A stretch of DNA of 64,000 bases from Schistosoma mansoni (GCF_000237925.1 NC_031497.1:27196205-27260204), one strand, 5' to 3'; numbered from the stretch's first letter, positions 45,598 through 57,634 are shown. The notes: generated by a model not told the origin, from the letters alone. Numbers and translations are program-made.

Positions 45598-45759
45598 TAT
45601 AATGATAACCAGAAGAGGTTTTTTCTGGAGATTTAGTATTTTCATAGTTGAAAGCATGAGTCAATTGAATCTAGACCACGAAACGACCGTCCAGTGCTTC
45701 CAGGTTTTTCTTGGTTGTCTAGCTTCAATTGACTGATGCTTTCAACTATAATGATAACC
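45598..45759 (-). repeat. SINE1 self-inverted insertion with 13-bp target duplication
   Basis: The duplication 'tataatgataacc' lies at 45598-45610 and 45747-45759. Inside, the left part is the minus-strand SINE1 3' end with tail, and the right part is a plus-strand segment (GAAACGACCGTCC to 'ttcaac') lacking the tail. This is the expected product of twin priming: an inverted 5' segment joined to a normal 3' end. Confidence 0.9.
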
Positions 45760-46350
45760 ATGATAACATTTTCTCTATTCATATTTCCTCATTGACATTG
45801 TAGTGGCTTAGCTTCGTTAATCAATCACTTTGATATCCGTTATTGTATAAATTCCAACAGTGTTTGGAATCAAAAGGTAATAAGAAGAGTCAACTACATT
45901 TTATTAGCGGATAGCACAGATCTCAAAGCTATAAGTATATCGAACGAATTTGAAGTAGAGAGGCGAATATGTGTATGTGAGCGAATACAAAGGCATATTT
46001 ATAATCAAATCGAATGACGCGTAGATAGGCAAGACGAAGGTTAATAATAGGATTCGAATACATATATACCTGTGGAAGCCAGTGAATCATAGAGTGATAC
46101 TTAAGCTATCAACATTTTTGCTAGAAAGATATGTGAGTAGGCTGTCATGTGATCAAGCCTACACGTTTATACAGACAAGTTAGTGGTGATAACAGTACAA
46201 AGGAATAGACAAATTGTTACTGTTCGAATAACATTGTCTGTTAAGTAAGTTAATAAAGGTGCTTAACAAGATTTAACCATAATCGAAATTAATTGTAGAA
46301 GAGTTGTCATAACCTTTTTCGTTTCTTTGATTGGTTATTCTCATCTTATG
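45760..46350. other. no gene; short piece related to palindrome arm
   Basis: About 46195-46275 resembles 38263-38335 (and its mirror), pointing to one more dispersed repeat. The rest is unrecognised. Confidence 0.4.
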
Positions 46351-46515
46351 TTTTAATGGGGATATGTTCTGACTTTTGGCTTGCTGAAATTAGAAGGTCC
46401 AAGTCATAGATTCGAGTCCCTGTCCCCGAGTGCCTTGGTACAGTCGAGGGTGGGGAAAGTCGACTCTCCATCTCCAAATGCTCTCACATGACCAGGCGTA
46501 TATCATCTGATAGGT
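46351..46515 (+). repeat. repeat family A, 5' fragment
   Basis: This matches the first 165 bp of the 48878 copy, including 'tcatagattcgagtccctg', which resembles an RNA polymerase III B box. It is truncated after 'gaccaggcgtat'. Confidence 0.75.
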
Positions 46516-46754
46516 TCATTGTGTTCTACATCAAATTTATTGTCAAATTAGGTTTCATGTTGAATAAGAATTTTACAAATTTATTAAAAAGTGTTATATC
46601 GAGTGTGCTTGTCCATTAGAGAACAGTGAATTTAGCGATTGGACCAATGACACCCAGTCTAGAGCACTTGTCGGTCATGCTATCCGTCTAGCCTAGCCAG
46701 TTAAGTCAGAACACCAATAACAGCCTCTGCAATATGAAAAATTATATTTCAAAC

Positions 46755-46940
46755 ATACTGGGCACGAGACTGATTGGTCCTGGGTTCGAATCTCACGAGG
46801 CCGGATCGTGGATGCACACTGACACTGAGGAGTCCCACAATAGGATGAAATGGCCGTCCAGTGCTTCCAGGTTTTCTATAGTGGTCTTGCTTCAATTGAC
46901 TTATGATTTCAAATATGGAAATACTGAAATCTCCACAAAA
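46755..46940 (+). repeat. SINE1 fragment
   Basis: This lacks the A-box part and starts at 'gggcacgagactgattggtc'. The ribozyme region has CTGAGGA but GAAAT instead of GAAAC, so it is probably inactive. The tail is truncated. Confidence 0.8.
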
Positions 46941-47029
46941 GCCCTTTCTGAATATATTAATATTTAAGTTACCTAACAATTATACAGTAGGAAATATACA
47001 TATCATATTGGTCCATAAATAGTTTTCAA

Positions 47030-48470
47030 AGTTACCATTCATAAATCTCCACGGGATATAACACCTCCCCTTTTTGAAAGATCCGGAGTTGATATCCGGA
47101 CTTTAAATTTCCCGAATTTATCCTCCTCCAAGAAAAAGCGTTGGATCCTCATATCCCCTAGTTACATTTAATGTGACTCTGTTTATAACATTTCTCCTGG
47201 ATTCAATAGAAAATCTGCTTAAACTGACTGGATGGTGAGGATCGACATTGATATGAGGTCAGAGTTTGGTTCTTCTGAAATATTACCATCACATTTATTG
47301 GAAAAACCACTAGTAAATAGTGAGTTACTATGATAATCAGCGTCCATCAAAACTGCACTAAGTTCTTGATTATCATTTGTTACATGTGACATATTTTCTG
47401 GTAAAACATGAGAATCTGGACAATTAGATTCTTCAGAAATTTCTGTTGTAGGATGATGAACTCCAAACGGTTCAACTGCATTCAGTGTATTGCTGGATTA
47501 TTTGTTCTCTGTTTCTTCATGAACGGTTGCTGTAGCAATTTTATGGATGTTTAACAAAATATTGTGTTTCTGTGAACTGGATAATTCATTGTTTGTAATC
47601 AGAAGGGGTTTTATGGAGATTTCAGTATTTTCATAGTTGAAATCATGAGTCGATTGATGCTAGAGCACTATGAAAAAACCTGGAAGCACTGGACGGCCGT
47701 TTCGTCCTTTTGTGGGACTCCTCAATGGCAGTGCACATCCACGATCCCACCTCGCGAGATTCAAACCCAGGACCTACCAGTCTCGAGCCGAAGCCCTTAA
47801 CCGATAGACCACTGAGCTGGCATCCAACGGTGTTAATGTCTAACTTCAACCAATCCACGATTTTGAGCGACCGTTCACCAATTGTCTTCAGTGAGATGAT
47901 ATCTCTACAACAGACCTGGTAGAACTCCACTGGTCACTGCTTCCCACTAGAACTCCAGGACATGTATCTTGAAGTCAGTCACTAGTGAGCATATGATTAT
48001 AATCAGAAGGGGATTTGTGGAGATTTCAGTATATTTCAAAGTTGAAATCATGAGTCAATTGAAGCTAGACCACCATCGAAAACCTGGAAGCACTGGACGG
48101 CCGTTTCATCCTATTATGGGACTCCTCAGCAGTGCGCACCCACGATCCCGCTCTCGAGAGCGAGATTCGAACCCAGGACCTACCAGTCCCGCGCCAGAGC
48201 ACTTATCGTGGTAGGTCCTGGGTTCGAATCACGCGAGGTGGGATCGTGGATGCGCGCTGCCACTGAGGAGTCCCACAATAGGACGAAACGGTCATCCAGT
48301 GCTTCCAGGTTTTCCATAGTGGTCTAGCTTTAATCAACTCATGATTTCAACTATGAAAATTCATTGTTTGCACGTTCTGTTTCAGGGATAATAGGATTTG
48401 AACCAAGTATAAGGCACATCTCTGAAACAGACAGTACTGGACATGATATAACAAAAAAGGAGATATAATG
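47030..48470 (-). pseudogene. gypsy gag/C-terminal remnant interrupted by SINEs
   Basis: On the minus strand 47250-47560 reads HPTTEISEESNCPDSHVLPE and SNKCDGNISEEPNSDLIS, acidic sequence of the same style as the CCHC gag remnant at 12501-13543. It continues beyond the SINE block at 48371-48470. No knuckle is visible here. Stops and frame breaks show decay. Confidence 0.55.
47583..48370. repeat. composite SINE1 insertion with 13-bp target duplication
   Basis: 'aattcattgtttg' occurs at 47583-47595 and 48358-48370. Inside are a full minus SINE1 with its 5' extension (47596 to about 47995), a second minus SINE1 (47999-48205) and, directly abutting, a plus SINE1 without tail (48206-48357). The second and third pieces make another self-inverted unit. 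Confidence 0.88.
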
Positions 48471-48877
48471 AAATGTTTATCAGTTAAGTTGAGAATTATA
48501 ATATTCAATGATTGACCTTATCATATATATTCTAACAACTAAACTTATTTAATCAGTTACAGTTTATGTTAGTTACGTACATTCATTAGGGTAGATATAA
48601 TTTTTGTAATATTTACATTTGCACTGTACATAAATGCACTAAACTCACTCTTTATGCACACATATAACCTTAGATGACCTAGTTCAAAATCGTTAGTTCC
48701 TGAATGTTAAGTTGTTTATCATTAAAATTATATGAATTACATTTTAGTATGTAGTATGTTACAAGATTGTTGATTTGAATGTTTGATCTTTGATTTAAGG
48801 AACTTTGATGATTTACATTTGAAAAAAAACTTTTGTCCTTGTCTGATTGATACAATTTAAAGGCTTTCATCATTATT
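48471..48877. other. no gene recognised
   Basis: This is AT-rich sequence with no feature. Confidence 0.45.
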
Positions 48878-49485
48878 ATGTTTTATAGGGATATGTCCTG
48901 ACTTTAGGCTTACTGAAATTAGAAGGTTCAAGTCATAGATTTGAGTCCCTGCCGCCAAATGTCCTGTTACGGTCATGGGTGGGGAGAGTCAGCCATCTAT
49001 CTCCAAACGCTCTCACTTGACCACACGTATATAACACTGACAGGATAGTCATACTCATTGCATTCTCGCACCACGGGTGTTGTTTACGAAATTGAGAGGA
49101 CGAAAACCGAATGTCCGACTCTTTAACCATGTTGGTGGATATTGAGGATTCATCTAGGGGAGTTGGAAAATCTTCATTCCAAACCAATACGTCATATAGG
49201 CTCCAAGATCCTGATAGGATGTACGGTGTATGAACCAATTATTTGTCACCGGCTACCATTGGACTGCATCTCCTCACGATGCTCCACTGCCTTGTGGATC
49301 AGATATTCAGGTCAAAGGCTCCGGGTGTGGCCCCTTAAGAAAACCACCTGCTTCAGTCTGGGCACCTGGGCAGTATCACAGCCCTCACACAAATCGAATG
49401 AGATTTGTGTGGCGCATATGTATCTGATGCTTCCTTGTACCAATATTTATGTGTTTAAATAAATAAATAAATAAATAAATAAACT
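48878..49485 (+). repeat. repeat family A, longest copy
   Basis: This includes the 5' part with the B-box-like 'gatttgagtccctg', the body, and an (AAAT)n tail at 49458-49482. It carries the recurrent frame (49142-49462) with a longer N-terminus. Confidence 0.82.
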
Positions 49486-49635
49486 AATCTAGTCCAGTCT
49501 TTTTTTCTTAGGACTATGGACTCAAGCCCGTAAGTTAAGATGAGGATTATCGAAGAATACACCAACTTAATGTTTATTCGTAGGCTGTTTGCCGAAAGCA
49601 GTATCGGTTGGATTTAAGTTAATGTTTGTTTTTTT

Positions 49636-49800
49636 TTAATTGAGATCATGAACTGATCAATTTTAGACCATTATTTAAAACCTGGAAGCATTGGATAGCC
49701 GTTTTATTCTAGAATGGGACTCCTCAAAAATGTTCATTGATCGGTTGATGATCTCAATTAAAACTCATCAATCTCCACAACCGTATCCTGATAATGTTGT
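49636..49800 (+). repeat. old SINE1 insertion with inverted 5' end
   Basis: The left part is inverted ('attgagatcatgaactgatc') and the right part returns to plus ('gttgatgatctcaatt') with the tail 'ctccacaaccgtatcctgat'. It is diverged from younger copies. Confidence 0.75.
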
Positions 49801-49819
49801 TTTTCTTTACCAATGTTTG

Positions 49820-51060
49820 TTTTGATTGCGTCGTCAAGTGTTCCATCGTTTCTTATAATTGATCAAAGTTAGTTGAATTTTGTTACTTTCTCAAGTTTGT
49901 GGTTGTCAATGCTTATTCCAAGATCGTTACTTTGTTTATTGATCACCATTGACTTTGATTTTGTTGTAAGAAATTCCCATTCCAAGTTTAGTTAGATGAT
50001 TTTAGAAAGAATTGAGGATTTCGGCTGTTTCATCAGCCGTCGTTGTGATGAGACATAGGTCATCAGAATATTCAATATGCTACGGTGTCGAGATTGTGTT
50101 ATTGTTATCAGTTAGTTTAACGCCGGTTGTTTTTGATCTATTGTGTAACTGAGAATTTCTTGAAAGGTAAGACTGAAGAGTAGCGTTGTGTCTAGGACCA
50201 ATTCCTTTGGTAGAGAGTTAAAGGCTTTAGTAAAATCGATGAACGTCAGCATTAGTTCTCGGTCGGTGTTCAAGGCACACTGTATAATGTGTCTTATTAT
50301 TGTGATCACATGTACAGTTGATAGATGTCTTCGAAACCTAAGTTGTGCTGGTTGAAGATTTAGTTCGGTTAATTGTTTCAGTCTTTCACAAACCATCCCA
50401 GTAAATATTTTTCTTATCGTATCAAGTAGGAATATACCTAGATAATTGTTGGGATTACTATGTAATCTTTTGTTTTTATAGATGCTGATAACGCCTGCAT
50501 CTAACCATAGGGTTACAACTTCATCTGGGTTTTGTCATACATTATTTATTAGTTGTGGTGACATTGTTTTAGCTTTATTCCACCTAGCTTGATCATCTCT
50601 GCAGTTATGCCATTGTGACCTAGGGATTTATGATTTTCGATTTGGTCAATGGAGTGCTTTGGTCCTCTCAAGGTTAGTGGGGGTTCAGCATTTTGTCTTG
50701 GTTGTCTGGGATTTTAGATGGGGGGTAGATGTTCAGCGGTTGAACAGAATTTGGTAGTGTTTTAAAAGTACTACGTCGTTTATTATTGTTGTTTTGCAAC
50801 TGTTATATGACCGGTTCCGTATGGTAGTTAGTATTTCTTTGAGCAGCTTATATACTTGATGTTGTTCATGTCTCGAAATAGTGTTAAGTTCATCCATTTA
50901 GTCCAGAATATGGCTTTTTTCTCTTCTCTTGTCTTTTTGTTAACATTCTTGCTAGCTTTTTTTGTAGTTTAGCTTATTCTCTTCGGCTGGGTTGTTTAGC
51001 CGTCTAAGACTTAATTCCACTTTTTGATTTATTCCCCTTTTCAACCGACTATCTACTACC
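49820..51060 (-). pseudogene. LINE reverse transcriptase remnant
   Basis: On the minus strand the order is GHNGITAEMIKLGG (about 50600), VCERLKQLTELNLQPAQLRFRR (50330-50400), FIDFTKAFNSLPKE (50205-50250) with the first catalytic Asp, and a decayed YADD-like block reading EYSDDLCLITTTADE (50030-50080). The blocks fall in several frames. It differs from the RTE copies at 19375 and 62716. Confidence 0.82.
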
Positions 51061-51084
51061 TCTTGCCAGAGTTGGTCGCGCAAT

Positions 51085-51355
51085 TTCGTGGATTGGTTGA
51101 GGTTGGACATTAACACCACTGGATGCCGGCCAGCTCAATAGTCTATCGGTTAAGTGCTCTGGCGCGAGACTAGTAGGTTCTGGGTTCGAATCCCGCGAGG
51201 CGGGATTGTTGATACGCGCTACTGAGGAGTTCCACAGTAGGACGAAACGGCCGTCCAGTGATTCCAGGTTTTCGATGGTGGTCTAGCTTCAATTGACTCA
51301 TGATCTTAACTAGTTAAAATTACTGAAATCTCCACAAAACCCCCTTGTGATAATT
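51085..51355 (+). repeat. SINE1 copy, nearly full length
   Basis: It has intact head ('ggttcgaatcccgcgaggcg') and tail. The ribozyme region is GCGCTACTGAGGA, helix II with G-TTCC/GTAGGA-C, GAAAC, GGCC, GTC, CAGTGA. Helix I is partly mispaired. Confidence 0.88.
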
Positions 51356-51464
51356 AACACTAGAGTTGAATATAATAATAATAATAATTACTATAAAATA
51401 TGTGAAAGTATGTGTTTTACATTAGATTGGCATGTTGAGTAAAATTTAAAAGATATAGCATTAC

Positions 51465-51550
51465 TTACCTAATTACTTACGCCTATTACTCCTCATAGAG
51501 GAGTATAGGCCGCCTACCAATATTGCTAGCCACTAGGATACAGCATGCTT
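51465..51550 (-). repeat. RTE-like LINE 3' terminus
   Basis: 'acttacctaattacttacgc' and 'cctcatagaggagtataggc' are the complement of the 3' end at 63840-63900. It is a very short 5'-truncated insertion just upstream of the ELOVL exon. Confidence 0.75.
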
Positions 51551-51759
51551 ACACTCATTTACTGTCTATTATCGATTTAGTTGCCAATTAGGCATAGATA
51601 ACATACAAATGAATTTGATTGGTTAATAATTTATGAGTCAAACAAAATTGACCAATCAAATATTAGAAATAATTATCCAATTAGATTTCGACAAAAAAAA
51701 TGAATATATTTAACACATGTTCACGATGTGTAATCTAGTTATAGTCAACATTGTATAAG

Positions 51760-52303
51760 ATGAATATCTTCAATTGGTTATCCAAAGGATTGTTACCACT
51801 AAAACCAGATCCTAGATTAGATACATTTCCTTTAATGTCTTCATGGACACCTACAGCTTTAATTACATTAACTTATGTTATTGGAGTATATGCTTGGAAA
51901 GTTGAATGTTTAAAAAGATATGAAAAACAATTGAAGAACAAAGAAGAGTTTAATTCTGTCATGAAGAATGCTAAATCATTATCGAATAATCTTATAAAAC
52001 AACTTATGATATTATATAATGGGATAATGGTTATCTATTCTGCTATTATTTCATTTAGTACTATGTGGGCTGCTTATAATTTAGGTTATGGATTAGGTTG
52101 TGTAGAGCTACCAGATCCTAATGATGCTAATAGTGATATACTTGTATGGATTGGATATTTTTTTTATTTTTCTAAACTTATAGAATTGTTAGATACTGTT
52201 TTCTTTTTATGGAGAGGTAAAATTGATCAAGTTACATTCTTACATGTATTTCATCATGCAACTATGCCACCATCAATTTGGTGGGGAGTAAAATATGCAC
52301 CGG
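51760..52303 (+). CDS. very-long-chain fatty acid elongase (ELOVL), first coding exon
   Basis: This is a condensing enzyme of the ER fatty-acid elongation cycle (acyl-CoA plus malonyl-CoA). The ATG at 51760 gives MNIFNWLSKGLLP; an upstream in-frame TTG is not used here. Family marks: hydrophobic segments at about 31-47 and 84-105, YFFYFSKLIELLDTVFF (132-149, the KxxExxDT block) and the catalytic histidine box HVFHH at 162-166, followed by WWGVKYAPG. The donor gtaagt starts at 52304 and leaves one base, so the next exon should begin in phase 1. That exon was not found before 64000; the intron is longer than the window or the exon is too short to see. The frame is intact. The subfamily (ELOVL4/7-like) is not resolved. 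Confidence 0.94.
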
Positions 52304-52401
52304 GTAAGTTCAAGAATTATCCTTTGCTTCAAATAAATTTACATGTATAATTAGCTCTGGAAAGCTTTTACTTATCTGTATACGCCATATTAATCAAGTA
52401 T

Positions 52402-52683
52402 GTCGATAGCATTCGATCAGCACTAAGACGGACTTGATACCCATGGCATTTATCACCACCCAGTGATCAATCAATGGTGATTACATCTCAGTCCTACAGG
52501 AGGTCGGTCACAGCCCGAATAGCTCAGTGGTAACATCTCTGACTGTGAAGCTGAGTGACACGGGATCGAATCCGTTAGGGAACACTAGTTCCCTCAAGAT
52601 TACAAGTACATCTTGCTGACGAGTGTCAAGTAGCACGAAACCCGGGTCTAGGGTTTCCTGTTGACCACCTCCAACTACCATTT
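52402..52683 (+). repeat. SINE2 copy, standard order
   Basis: Block A (ending 'cagtgatcaatcaatggtga') is followed by a tRNA-like part with A box 'tagctcagtgg' and B box 'gggatcgaatccg', then the hammerhead-like core CTGACGA GTG...CAC GAA ACCC...GGGT. It lies within the ELOVL intron. Confidence 0.82.
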
Positions 52684-52739
52684 AATCAGGTTTGTCTGTT
52701 AGATAGTTAATGTTGACTAGACCTATGGATCATTAGAAC

Positions 52740-53235
52740 TAGTGACTTATTTATTTATTTATTGAAACACAGAAATATTGGTACAAAGGAGCACCGAATA
52801 CATATGCACCACATAAATCACCTGATTTGTATGTGGGCTGTGATACTGACCGGGTGCCCAGACCGGAGCAGGTGATTTTTTTAAGGAGCCACTCTCCGAG
52901 CCTTCGACCTAAAGATCTTATCCATAAGGCAGTCGAACAACGTAAAGAGATGCAGTCCCATGTTAGTCGGTGACCAACAATAGGTTCATACACTGTTTGT
53001 TCACTCAGGATACTGGAGCCCATGTACAATATTGGTTTGTAATCAGGGCTTTTCAACTCCAATAGGTGAATCGTCTGTGTCCATCAACCCGATTAAAGCG
53101 TTGGACATTCACTTTTCGTCCTCTCAATTTCGTAAACCACACCTCTTTTGAGAGAAGTTAGTGAGTAGGACTTCCCTGTCAATGGCTGTGTATGCGTGGT
53201 CATGTGAGAGCATTTTGAGAGGGAGGATTCCCAGG
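52740..53235 (-). repeat. repeat family A, minus copy
   Basis: The tail 'tatttatttatttattg' is at the low end. It is diverged, with the recurrent frame partly kept at 52751-53062. Confidence 0.78.
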
Positions 53236-54950
53236 TAGTGTGTGCGTGTGTGAAAACCTCATTCAGTAAATTAATAAGTGCTTTGAAGATGATCAAACAA
53301 ACTGTTAATATAAGAGCTAGATTCTGCTAGATATGGATAACTAACGAGATTCTTCAACCGACCCATTATTATAATGTATACTAAACATGAATTTGTTAGG
53401 ACATACCTATGGTGCTCAGTTATTGTATTGGGTTTATGCCTTCATTACTTAATATGAAATGAGTATAGAAAATTTTCTTTTTCTATATAATCCATTTGAT
53501 GAAAGGTGAACACGGAAATGTACTTGATGAATGAGTTACATTACAGATGATTTTCAAGACCACTGTACAAATTCAGGGATGATGAATGGTTTGATGATTG
53601 CTTATGGTATCTCATTCTTCACTTAAAAGTTTGTAGCATATAGACTGGTTGATTTGGTCGCACTTTATGTGAAATAGACTTTCGAGATATCATGTGTTTT
53701 TCGATCGACTTTTCTATCTAATGTGACCTATTAAGTAGATATGATATTCAATTCATGATACAAAACAAAAGCGAACTGATTAAAGTGGTCATCAGTTATA
53801 AAAAACAATCGAAAATATCAGAGAAGAAAAGACCGAGATCATTAAGAGCTACACAATGTTCATGTTCTAAAACCTTGTCAGTGTATATATCACTGTAATA
53901 AACAATGGGTTGTATCATTTCAAAGATAGTATCACTTCACTACCATGATCTGATATCATTTAATTGACTGAGTTATTGTAAACATCTTTTAAAACGTCAT
54001 TTCACAAAATCAATGATTGTGTGTGTAGAAAGGTGGTGGTGAATTGTCATGTGGACAAGTGTTGATCGTCTTGACCACTTGAAGTCGTGTATACTCACTA
54101 CTTGATAAACTGACTTACGTTTCTTATGTGAAATGCTCTTTCTGATAGATGGTGACTTTCAGTTCATATGTAATAGTTACTGGTTAGTATGCTTGATAGT
54201 GTGAGTCTGTTGAGTTATTGCATTTGTCTAAATCAGAATAATTCCGAAGTGTCGCTCACTAACAAGAATGTGAGTAAATTCCTTTGAACATTCAATTTAC
54301 TTTCATGCCTTACTGTGATGAATAATTTATAATGATGCAAATGTTTGAAAAAAGTGTTTTGTATTTACGGGCAAACTGGTCACACTCATTCATGTATATT
54401 CACATTTTATGACCTGACCTCGACTCTCATCATTCTATACTTGAATTGAAGTTGACAGAAGAAAAGTGTTTGTTCGTTGTGTAATGTGAAGAAGTTATGC
54501 TGATGAAGGTGAATCGATGTGAATGTTGTCGGTTGTACGAATTGACTGTTTACATTTTGTGTTGTTAAGTAAACTGTTCAATCATGAATTTCATTGAATC
54601 TTGATGCAGTGGAAATGTAGTTTGACCTGATCACTCTGTCAAATAGAAATGAAGATGTCGAGTCAGAATGAATAGATGTGGATCAGTGTGAATTGATTTC
54701 GAACCATGTCTATGGACCTAGTTCTAATCGACAGTTGATGACTCGATGAACTGATGGTATGTCTGTTTGTCTGGTGTAAACGTCTTGCCAGTCTACACAT
54801 TGATTGTTCATTATGGAGTTGAAGATGTTTTAATGGACCAAGGTGAATTTGTTTTCAGACGAAATCTCACTTTGAGTTCAAAAATCTTGTTTCACTTTTT
54901 TCAAGTCATTCGGATGATAAAGTATTGATTCTTTGTCAGCTGAGTTAATT
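53236..54950. other. 1.7 kb without recognised feature
   Basis: This is probable ELOVL intron sequence. There are no exon-like frames and no copies of the repeat families described here. Confidence 0.45.
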
Positions 54951-55330
54951 TGGGTATGTTTTGCGTATACTTAAAGTCGGTGTTCCTCCATAAGTTGTGT
55001 CTAATATTGGAATGAAGCTCTGGAAAGATTACCCAAGACTCGTCGTTAGTACATAAAGTCATTGAGTATGTATCTGAGTCATGTTGGTAAATGCAGTCTA
55101 CCTTATTCTAGTTAGCGCGATACCTCTTGCTTGCAGATAGAGACATTTGGTGACATGGTTTGCCGTTAAACATTTCTTCCATATATTTCCTTAAATCTTG
55201 AGTGCTAGTATTCTCTAGTATATAACTTTTCATTATCTTCTTAAAGCATATTCTCAAGACGTAATCATTTACATCATCATTTCCGTTACAAAATTTTGAC
55301 TTACTGGCTACTCATCTCTTTAGTTTCATC
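54951..55330 (+). repeat. diverged LINE 3'-end fragment
   Basis: It contains 'gtatctgagtcatgttggta' and a decayed version of the LINE tail seen at 32050-32260 (SHVGKC... motif). It has no open frame. Confidence 0.5.
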
Positions 55331-55374
55331 TTGTTACTCTATTTTGATATGGCAAGTTAAGCTAATACACATTT

Positions 55375-55475
55375 CAGAAGGGGATTTGTGGAGATTTCAG
55401 TATTTTTCAAAGTTGGAATCATGAGTCAATTGAAGCTAGACCACCATCGAAAACCTGGAAGCACTGGACGGAGTC
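55375..55475 (-). repeat. SINE1 3' fragment
   Basis: This minus-strand tail and end region runs up to 'ctggaagcactggacgg' and then switches to a plus-strand SINE1. Confidence 0.82.
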
Positions 55476-55801
55476 CAACCACGTCTGTTGTGAGATAACA
55501 ACTCACTGAAGGCAATTGGTGAATGGTCGCTCATAATTCGTGGATTGGTTGAAGTTAGACATTAACACCGTTGGATGCCGGTTAGCTCAGTGGTCTATCG
55601 GTTAAGGGCTCTGGCTCGAAACTGGTAGGTCCTGGGTTCGAATCTCGCGAGTGCGGGATCGTGGATGCGCACTGCTGAGTAGTCCCATAATAGGACGAGA
55701 CGGTTGTCCAGTGCTTCCAGGTTTTCCATAGTGATCTAGCTTCAATTGATTCATTATTTCAACCATAAAATTACTGAAATCTCCACAAAACCATCTTCTG
55801 A
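55476..55801 (+). repeat. SINE1 copy with 5' extension
   Basis: Head, B box ('gggttcgaatctcgcgag') and tail are complete. The ribozyme core is broken (CTGAGTA and GAGAC), so it should not cleave. Confidence 0.88.
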
Positions 55802-56064
55802 TAATATGAGATTTGGCAGAAAAATATTTTTGATATGAAGTTAGTTTTCTAGTAGTTAGGTAAGAATCAATAGACGATCACTGAAATCATGTGAGGAACT
55901 AGAAAGTAAAAAAAAAATAATTTTCAGAATAATGAGATGAATTAAAGTTCATTTATAACCCACTTCTATATTGATGAGGCAAGATAAAGAAAGGGGTTGA
56001 ATTAACTTTTCAAGTTCAAAGAATAAATTTTTCAATGTGGATTGCAATAACTTCAACCATATAA

Positions 56065-56425
56065 AAAAGCCCCGAAATGCTCTAGTACGGCCGAGAGTAC
56101 GGAGAGTCCGCTCTCCCTCTCCGAATGTCACGCTTATATTGCCACTTTAAAGTGTGTCTTACGCATTGTTTTCTCGTAGAGAGGGGTTGGTTTACGAAAT
56201 TAGAGTAGAAAAATCGAATATCCAAGGCTTAAACTAGGCTAGTGGGTACGGAACCCTGATTTCAAACCGATTGTGTACGTGCACTCTAGAATCTTGAGGG
56301 AAAAAAATAATGGTGTATGAACCTATTATTGGCAACTAGCTACCATGAGACTGTATCTCCTAACGTCGTTCTATTGTCTTATGGCTTAGACCAATATTTA
56401 TGTGTTCAAATAAATAAATAATATT
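56065..56425 (+). repeat. repeat family A, degenerate copy
   Basis: It follows the family order from 'ccgaaatgctctagtacggc' to 'ccaatatttatgtgttc' plus an AAAT tail, with an internal deletion near 56390. Confidence 0.7.
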
Positions 56426-56794
56426 TGATCTGATGACTTTCAGTTCATATGTGATAGTTATTGGTTAGTATATTTGATTGTGTGCTTATTCAGATAATTA
56501 AAATAACCCATAGTGTCATTGAATAAGAAAAAGAGAATTCAGCGAAATCATTTACTTAAGCTGTACATTCGTATGTATAACTATATGGAAAATATATATC
56601 TATAGGAGTCTAGGAAAGATTACATTGTCGATTGATTCGACAATCAATCAAAAATGAGGTTACGTAATGATCAAGGTGTAATGAAGAAAATAATTTATGG
56701 GTCAGTCAGATAATAGTCCAATTGACAGATATACAAAGAAAAGCGACAAAGATCATAATAATTGGCCGAATAATTATCAAGAAAACTTGTATCA
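56426..56794. other. no gene recognised
   Basis: This is AT-rich spacer without a distinguishing signal. Confidence 0.4.
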
Positions 56795-57195
56795 TATGCT
56801 CACTAGTGACTAGCTCCATGAGGTATTTCCTGTAGTTCTAGTGAGAAGCAGTAATCAGTGGAGTTCAACCAGGTCTGTTGGGAGATATCAACTCACTCAA
56901 GACATTGGTAAATGGTTGCTCAACTTGATGGACTAGTTGAAGTTAGACATTAACACCGTTGGATGCCGACTCAGTGGTCTAGTGGTTAAGCGTTCGCGCG
57001 CGAGACTGATAGGTCCTGGGTTGGAATCCCGCGAGGTGGGATCGTGGATGCGCAGTGACACTGAGGAGTCCCATGCTGGGACGAGACGGCCACCCAGTGC
57101 TTCCAGGTTTTCCATGGTGATCTAGCTTCAACTGATTTATTATTTCAACCATATAAAAAATTACTAGAATCTCCACAAAACCCCCTTCTGATAAT
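56795..57195 (+). repeat. SINE1 full-length copy
   Basis: It has the 5' extension from 'atgctcactagtgactagct', head with CGCGCGAGACTG, B box 'gggttggaatcccgcgagg' and tail. The ribozyme reads CTGAGGA but GAGAC and GGCCACCC, so the catalytic A and the cleavage site are changed. Confidence 0.88.
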
Positions 57196-57224
57196 TGATT
57201 AGAGTTAAAAATGCAGAACTGTAA

Positions 57225-57500
57225 TTTAAAGAAATCGATAATAATCAAATAAAAGTGCAGAAAAAAACAACAATCAGAAACATACCCATTAAGAGAATTC
57301 GAGTCAAGGAAGGGTGTGAAGTTGGATAAATCGTTTCTGTACGCAAAGTTCAGGTTTGAGTACGTGGATTGCCAATGCCTTAGCAGTGCACAGAATATTG
57401 ATCCGATCCTCCCTCCTATAGACATATATTTTCCATATAACTGTATATACGAATGTGTGCTTGTTGTTGTTGAGGTTTCCCAATATCATTATTATCAGTC
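57225..57500 (-). pseudogene. Penelope-like element C-terminal remnant
   Basis: The minus frame 57304-57489 ends KALAIHVLKPELCVQKRF, equivalent to the end of the GIY-YIG domain in the copy at 58708-58996 (AIAIKKLKPDLCIQKE). Only the last part survives. Confidence 0.65.
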
Positions 57501-57634
57501 CTAATTTATCAACTCAACTTTTATTCAGTATACCATCAATAAAGCATCTGTTTATGAGTTTATTAATGAAATTGAGATGAAAATTAATTGATTCACGTGT
57601 TGTGTAATATGCTTGGAAGTGACATCCTAAAACC

